A DNA stretch of 45,305 bases from an uncultured Aquimarina sp. (GTDB lineage: Bacteria > Bacteroidota > Bacteroidia > Flavobacteriales > Flavobacteriaceae), in NCBI GenBank assembly GCA_947500845.1, contig CANMTP010000024.1, positions 1-45,305 of the forward strand, given 5' to 3'. The first letter of the stretch is position 1. Each line of letters starts with the position of its first letter. The position numbers and the translations under genes are program-made. Positions 41,087-45,305 of this stretch are shown here, piece after piece. Under the pieces are notes generated by a model that saw nothing but the letters and a program-made list of their open reading frames with translations, was not told the origin of the DNA and did no database searches.

Positions 41087-43240
41087 ATGAATTCAAAACC
41101 ACATACTTTACTAGATAGATATGTACTTAGAACTCCGATTTTATCGAGTGAGGTATTAGATGATATCTCTTCAGAAAAAATAAAAGAGCTGTGCAAAGAC
41201 CCCATAGTTTCTGAAGCTATTTTCCTGGCTTCACCAGAGCTGCATACAGAGATGCAAAAATATCTTACCGATAAAGATTACGACAACCCAAGATTAGAGT
41301 CGTCGCTTCTAAAATACATTACTCGTATGGGTTATCGGTGCACGCCATTTGGATTATTTGCGGGGATTTCGGTTGGAAGGTTAAATGGAGAAACAAATAT
41401 TGAGCTAAATGACATTACACAGTTTACTAGAACTACCAGATTAGATATGAACTATCTGTGTTCTTTGGTTCAGGAGCTGGAAAGTATACCACAACTTCGT
41501 AACAACTTGACATACTATCCTAACAATAGTCTTTATAAAATTGGTAGTAAATACAGATATATAGAATACGGTTATAAAAATGCTACAAGACACCATTACA
41601 TGATTGCCATCGATGCTTCGTTGTATATTGGAAAAGTTTTGAAACTTGCAGAAAAAGGAGCCAAAATTGCAGAACTGGCACAAGCTATTGTTTCTCCAGA
41701 AATTAGCAGCACCGATGCCGAGAATTTTATACATAATCTAATCGATAACCAAATCTTACTAAGTTCTATATCTCCTACAGTTTCTGGAGGTGATTATCTA
41801 GACCACATCTATAAAAACACAGGAGTAAGTTGGTTGAAAGAAGTCAAAGAGCTAATCCATGTCTTGGATCAGAAAGTATCTCATAAGAATTTAAAACCCT
41901 ATCAAGATATTATTGAATTTCTGAAACAATTTGAGATTCCATTCAATAAGAAGTTTTTATTTCAAACTGACTTGGTCACGATTACAAAATCAAATGAACT
42001 CGATAGTGGTATTACAAAAGATATTCAAATGGGATTACGTGCTCTTAATAAACTTTCCAGACCGCCTAAAAAACATAAATTAGAGCAATTTAAAAAGGCA
42101 TTTTACGAACGATATGAAGATGAAGAAATTCCATTATCTATAGCACTAGATGTTGAAGCTGGTATTGGTTATGATCAAAATCACAAAGGTTCTTTTGATG
42201 TATGTCCGTTGGTAGATGATTTACGCCTTTCAGAAACCACTGCACAAGATCCAGACGTAACCACATCTTATAAATATACTCTAGGTAAAGTAGATACGTT
42301 AATCAATCAAAAATTTGCAGAAGCAAAATTAAAGAGTGCTCACGAAGTTGTTTTTACCGACAACGATCTAAAGGACCTGAAAGACAACTGGGATGATTTG
42401 CCTACCACATTTCCGGTAATGTGTAATCTTTTTGAAAGAAATGAAGGCCCTTTGATCTCTATAGTAGATACAGGAGGTCCATCGGCAAGTTATCTTCTAG
42501 GAAGATTTAGCCACACTAATTCAGAAATCAAAGAGATTATTGAAGAGATCGTAGAAAAAGAAAAGAAAGATGATCGAATATTGGCAGAAATTGTACACCT
42601 CCCAGAATCGAGAACCGGAAATATCTTGTACAGAAACAATGTTAGAAAACATGAAATTGCATATTTGGCACAAAGCAATCTACCCCTAGATCATCAAATA
42701 TATATTTCAGATCTGTACATCTCTGTACAAAATGACACCCTTGTATTGAGATCCAAAAAGCTAAACCGACGTATCGAACCAAAAATGGCAAACGCACACA
42801 ATTATGAAGATACTCCTTTACCTATATATCAGTTCTTGGGAGATATGCAAACTCAAAATCAGCGTAGCACAGTAAATTTTGATTGGGGCGATAGTTTATT
42901 CGAAGAAACCTTTTACCCTCGCGTACGGTACAAAAATGTCATCTTATCTGCAGCACGATGGAGGCTAAGTGGTCAAGTGTTAAAGCAGCTAAACAATAAA
43001 GAAAGTATTACCAAATGGCAGGAAAAATATAAAATTCCTTCTGTTTTTCTAGTAACCGATTATGACAATGAATTGTTGATAAATCTAGAAAATGATATAA
43101 GCCGAGATATGTTCTTATCTGAAATAAAAAATAAACCGGGAGTTTTATTAAAAGAAAATTTATACAACGAATTTGATTCGATTGTAAAAAAAGGAAAGCA
43201 TTCGTATAACAATGAATTTATATTCTCTCTTCACAAATAA
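41087..43240 (+). CDS. Split LanB, N-terminal glutamylation protein (lantibiotic dehydratase)
   Basis: A 717-residue protein equal to the Lant_dehydr_N domain. The hallmark MGYRCTPFGLFAGISVGRL occurs near residue 85. In class I lanthipeptides this domain uses glutamyl-tRNA to glutamylate Ser and Thr of the precursor core; the separate C-terminal protein then eliminates glutamate to give Dha/Dhb. Ends six bases before the second half, so the pair is made together. Two-protein LanB enzymes are known from Bacteroidota (for example the pinensin producer). Confidence 0.94.
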   Translation: MNSKPHTLLDRYVLRTPILSSEVLDDISSEKIKELCKDPIVSEAIFLASPELHTEMQKYLTDKDYDNPRLESSLLKYITRMGYRCTPFGLFAGISVGRLNGETNIELNDITQFTRTTRLDMNYLCSLVQELESIPQLRNNLTYYPNNSLYKIGSKYRYIEYGYKNATRHHYMIAIDASLYIGKVLKLAEKGAKIAELAQAIVSPEISSTDAENFIHNLIDNQILLSSISPTVSGGDYLDHIYKNTGVSWLKEVKELIHVLDQKVSHKNLKPYQDIIEFLKQFEIPFNKKFLFQTDLVTITKSNELDSGITKDIQMGLRALNKLSRPPKKHKLEQFKKAFYERYEDEEIPLSIALDVEAGIGYDQNHKGSFDVCPLVDDLRLSETTAQDPDVTTSYKYTLGKVDTLINQKFAEAKLKSAHEVVFTDNDLKDLKDNWDDLPTTFPVMCNLFERNEGPLISIVDTGGPSASYLLGRFSHTNSEIKEIIEEIVEKEKKDDRILAEIVHLPESRTGNILYRNNVRKHEIAYLAQSNLPLDHQIYISDLYISVQNDTLVLRSKKLNRRIEPKMANAHNYEDTPLPIYQFLGDMQTQNQRSTVNFDWGDSLFEETFYPRVRYKNVILSAARWRLSGQVLKQLNNKESITKWQEKYKIPSVFLVTDYDNELLINLENDISRDMFLSEIKNKPGVLLKENLYNEFDSIVKKGKHSYNNEFIFSLHK

Positions 43241-43246
43241 GAAATC

Positions 43247-44149
43247 ATGTTAGAAAAAACAAAAGACATACAACGAAAATTTATAATTGGAAGCGAATGG
43301 CTCTCGTACAAAATATATATGGGTACTCAAACGACAGATACCTTTATCAAAAGCCAATTACCAAATATAATAGGTGATTTACAAGAAAGAGAAATAATCG
43401 AAAGTTGGTTTTTTATAAGATACGCAGACCCCGATTTCCACCTGCGATTAAGATTCCGGTTAAAAGATACTAATCAAATAGGAACTATAGCCAAAGTTTT
43501 GTACAACGTACTGGAGCCCATGTTAGAAGAGCGGTTGATTCATAAAATACAAGTGGACACCTACTCCAGAGAGATAGAGCGATACGGGTATTATACCATG
43601 GAGGTTTCAGAAGAACTATTTAATATAAACAGCGAAATGATGATAACACTGCTAAATGCAATGAATGATGATGAGAACAAAAGATGGTTATGGGGCATGA
43701 AGGCTATTGACACACTGCTCAACGAATTTGACTACAATCTGGAACAAAAACGCGATTTACTTCTAGGGCTTAAGACAGATTTTGGAAATGAGTTTGGAAT
43801 AAATAAAAATATGAGAAAGCAACTGAGTATGAAGTTTAGAAATTACAGAAAATTTATAGAAGAAATACTACAACCTGATTCTCAACATGACGTAGATCTA
43901 TTGTTAAAAGATTATGCTTTGAGTTATCATGGTATAGCAAAAAAAATAATCCAAAAATTACGCAAAGAAAGTCTCCAGAAAGATACGGATTATTTGATGT
44001 ACAGTTATTTACATATGCATTGCAATCGACTGTTTCCATCCAAACAACGAATGAATGAATGGGTGTCATACGATCTATTATACCAATATTATTATAGTCA
44101 ACTAGCCAGAAGAAAAAAGGAAAATAAATCTATGAAAATAGCCGTATAA
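43247..44149 (+). CDS. Split LanB, C-terminal elimination protein
   Basis: A 300-residue protein of the thiopeptide-type bacteriocin biosynthesis (SpaB_C / Lant_dehydr_C) family. Hallmarks are SWFFIRYADPDFHLRLRFRL near residue 55 and VDTYSREIERYGYYTMEVSEELF near residue 105. It removes glutamate from glutamylated Ser/Thr. Coupled to the N-terminal protein by a six-base gap. No LanC cyclase gene follows inside the window; the next genes are the precursors. Confidence 0.94.
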   Translation: MLEKTKDIQRKFIIGSEWLSYKIYMGTQTTDTFIKSQLPNIIGDLQEREIIESWFFIRYADPDFHLRLRFRLKDTNQIGTIAKVLYNVLEPMLEERLIHKIQVDTYSREIERYGYYTMEVSEELFNINSEMMITLLNAMNDDENKRWLWGMKAIDTLLNEFDYNLEQKRDLLLGLKTDFGNEFGINKNMRKQLSMKFRNYRKFIEEILQPDSQHDVDLLLKDYALSYHGIAKKIIQKLRKESLQKDTDYLMYSYLHMHCNRLFPSKQRMNEWVSYDLLYQYYYSQLARRKKENKSMKIAV

Positions 44150-44183
44150 AAAATAACTAAAAGCAGATTTAATAAAACAGAAC

Positions 44184-44232
44184 GAGACTATCCCTCCTAA
44201 AGGGGGAAGCAAAAATCGGTGGGATAGTTCTC
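44184..44232. repeat. REP-like compound hairpin between lanB and the precursor array
   Basis: Outer arms GAGACTATCCC and GGGATAGTTCTC enclose an inner CCCTCC..GGGGG hairpin. Similar GC-rich dyads occur between thiG and thiH. It may partly terminate or stabilise the mRNA between the enzymes and precursors. Confidence 0.5.
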
Positions 44233-44273
44233 AAAATAAAATCAAGAAAAAAATAATTTATAACAAATACAGT

Positions 44274-44444
44274 ATGTTGGATTTAAACAAAAAAACAGTA
44301 GCAAACTTAAGCAATCAGGAATTACAAAAGGTAACAGGGGGACTTTGTATTAAGAGTACAAAAAGACAATGTACCTGGAAAATTGAAATTGGAAAAGGTA
44401 ATACAGATATCGATGCCTCACGCAACGATGGTATGGTTGCATAG
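44274..44444 (+). CDS. Lanthipeptide precursor 1
   Basis: A 56-residue precursor. Leader MLDLNKKTVANLSNQELQKV with GG at residues 22-23; the core begins LCIKSTKRQCTWK, giving Cys2 and Cys10 with Ser5, Thr6 and Thr11 as dehydration sites, then a longer tail with an acidic middle (NTDIDASRND) and further Thr and Ser. It is the first member of the array, 124 bases after the LanB elimination gene. Confidence 0.93.
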   Translation: MLDLNKKTVANLSNQELQKVTGGLCIKSTKRQCTWKIEIGKGNTDIDASRNDGMVA

Positions 44445-44449
44445 TAGAT

Positions 44450-44526
44450 AAAAAATCAATTTGTAAGGAGATTGCCGAAAATCCTTAATAGAGTAGGCAC
44501 TTTAATTTAAAAAACTATTTATCATG
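44450..44526 (+). repeat. Intergenic element before precursor 2
   Basis: A shorter, diverged copy of the 106-base element repeated before precursors 4 and 5: TCAATTTG, TAAGGAG, TTGCCGAAAATCCTTAAT, GAGTAGGCA and CTATTTATC before the ATG are kept. AAGGA can pair with TCCTT and TGCC with GGCA. TCAATTTG (44456-44463) is one base from TAnnTTTG. Confidence 0.7.
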
Positions 44527-44691
44527 TTAGATTTAAACAAAAAAACAGTAGCACACTTAAGCAGCCAGGAAATGCAAAACGTAAACGGAGGGCTTTGTAT
44601 TAAAAGCACCAAAAGATCATGTACCTGGAAATTAGAACTTAAGTTAGATGGTTTAGAGCCTGTTTTAAATGTAGGTGCTACACCTAGATAA
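44524..44691 (+). CDS. Lanthipeptide precursor 2
   Basis: A 55-residue precursor. Leader MLDLNKKTVAHLSSQEMQNV, GG at 22-23, core beginning LCIKSTKRSCTWK, then a tail LELKLDGLEP and VLNVGATPR unlike the other members. The extra Ser in SC makes a further dehydration site. Preceded by a partial copy of the repeated intergenic element (44450-44526). Confidence 0.93.
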   Translation: MLDLNKKTVAHLSSQEMQNVNGGLCIKSTKRSCTWKLELKLDGLEPVLNVGATPR

Positions 44692-44763
44692 TTTTAGTAA
44701 TTCATTAAAAGAAATTGACCAATCAAAAAAGTCGAAAATCAATCTTATAATATATTCTGAATT

Positions 44764-44928
44764 ATGTTAGACCTAAACAAAAGAACAGTAGCGAACTTAA
44801 GCAACCAGGAAATGCTTAAAGTAAGTGGAGGACTTTGTATCAAAAGTACCAAAAGACAATGCACTTGGAAAATCGAAATAGGCGGTGGAAACGACGACGA
44901 TGATGTTTTTCCTCCACCAATGTTCTAA
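44764..44928 (+). CDS. Lanthipeptide precursor 3
   Basis: A 54-residue precursor. Leader MLDLNKRTVANLSNQEMLKV, GG at 22-23, core LCIKSTKRQCTWKIEIGG, then an acidic stretch (NDDDD) and a proline-rich end VFPPPMF. The conserved Ser/Thr/Cys pattern is the same as in precursor 1, while the tail is unrelated. The spacer before it lacks the repeated element. Confidence 0.93.
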   Translation: MLDLNKRTVANLSNQEMLKVSGGLCIKSTKRQCTWKIEIGGGNDDDDVFPPPMF

Positions 44929-44940
44929 AGCAAAAAATAG

Positions 44941-45046
44941 ATGGAATGAATCCAGTTTAACATTCCATGAAAAAATCAATTTGTAAAGGAGGTAGCCGAA
45001 AATCCTTAATCAGAGTAGGCATTAATTTTCAAAACTATTTATCATG
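44941..45046 (+). repeat. 106-base repeat before precursor 4
   Basis: Identical to 45200-45305. It contains an 8-bp hairpin (ATGGAATG / CATTCCAT), TCAATTTG (44976-44983, one base from TAnnTTTG), AAAGGAGG, GCCGAAAATCCTTAATC, and the start codon of the next precursor. Confidence 0.9.
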
Positions 45047-45181
45047 TTAGATTTAAACAAAAAAACAGTAGCAAACTTAAGCAACCAGGAAATGCAAAAC
45101 GTTAACGGAGGGCTTTGTGTTAAAAGTACTAAAAAAGAATGTACCTGGAAACTTGATATCAAAATCACGCTTGAAGTGTAA
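45044..45181 (+). CDS. Lanthipeptide precursor 4
   Basis: A 45-residue precursor, the shortest. Leader MLDLNKKTVANLSNQEMQNV, GG at 22-23, core LCVKSTKKECTWKLDIK with the same two Cys and Ser-Thr pair, tail only ITLEV. Preceded by a full 106-base copy of the intergenic repeat. Confidence 0.93.
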   Translation: MLDLNKKTVANLSNQEMQNVNGGLCVKSTKKECTWKLDIKITLEV

Positions 45182-45199
45182 GTATTTGATAAGCAAAAT

Positions 45200-45305
45200 A
45201 TGGAATGAATCCAGTTTAACATTCCATGAAAAAATCAATTTGTAAAGGAGGTAGCCGAAAATCCTTAATCAGAGTAGGCATTAATTTTCAAAACTATTTA
45301 TCATG
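45200..45305 (+). repeat. 106-base repeat before precursor 5
   Basis: Exact copy of 44941-45046, ending in an ATG at the last three bases of the window. Confidence 0.92.
45303..45305 (+). CDS. Start codon of a probable fifth precursor (cut by window edge)
   Basis: The final ATG stands at the same place in the repeat as the start of precursor 4, so a further precursor gene very probably begins here. Nothing of its coding sequence is visible beyond the start codon. Confidence 0.6.

Noticed and set aside
44967..45050. 27-codon ORF inside the intergenic repeat, ending over the start of precursor 4 (possible translational coupling)
   Set aside because: The partial copy before precursor 2 lacks the ATG and is frameshifted in this stretch, so the ORF is not kept; RNA structure or promoter function explains the repeat better.
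1..45305. CRISPR arrays, tRNA or rRNA genes, prophage
   Set aside because: No regularly spaced repeats other than the precursor array, no RNA gene cores and no phage structural genes were seen.

Overview
The window looks like chromosome from a marine-type Flavobacteriaceae bacterium (Bacteroidota), probably close to Aquimarina. The evidence is AT-rich DNA, promoters of the TTG / TAnnTTTG type with 19-22 base spacing, the gliding genes gldD and gldE, DUF3127, DUF4199 and DUF4301 proteins, lipoproteins with short lipoboxes, and a split LanB enzyme typical of this phylum. The genus is inference; no rRNA or tRNA gene is visible.

Bases 1-5250 carry housekeeping genes: a DUF3127 protein with an SSB-like tail, a flavin reductase, an orphan histidine kinase, a thioesterase, a HIT protein, greA and a lipoprotein. 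Bases 5248-14150 are a thiamine region. The minus-strand operon thiS-thiC-tenI-like-thiD-thiE-thiG-thiH follows a TPP riboswitch with a terminator platform. Upstream of it, a TonB-dependent receptor has its own TPP riboswitch with a long P3 arm. No thiF is visible. A second putative vitamin-uptake operon lies at 18730-22095 (thiamine-binding protein, PnuC-like permease, NadR-like P-loop protein, DUF4301, arfB), with every gene pair overlapping.

Bases 14262-18034 hold a hybrid histidine kinase and a sigma-54 response regulator meeting tail to tail. Bases 22178-33331 are conserved flavobacterial core: a phosphopantetheinyl transferase, ahcY, rplU-rpmA, a DMT transporter, ssb-gldE-gldD, mutY, HU, a 29-residue basic ribosomal-type protein that I found by reading the sequence, and RNase G.

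Bases 33371-34835 are a junkyard: REP-like dyads, a small HTH gene, the tail of an AraC regulator gene and the tail of an IS110-type transposase. The most interesting part follows, from 34836 to the right edge: a class I lanthipeptide-type (RiPP) locus. Leftward run a membrane-spanning TPR/AraC regulator, a short GG-leader precursor gene and a prolyl-oligopeptidase-like lipoprotein. Rightward run a 27-codon hydrophobic small ORF, a two-lobed aspartic protease-PDZ lipoprotein, LanB split into glutamylation and elimination proteins, and a tandem array of four complete GG-leader precursor genes, with the start codon of a fifth at the last bases. The four share the core LC(I/V)KSTK..CTWK but have unrelated tails. 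The leftward precursor and the rightward operon are each preceded by a similar long dyad just upstream of a recognisable promoter, so the AraC regulator may control both arms. No LanC cyclase or exporter lies inside the window; they may lie beyond the right edge.
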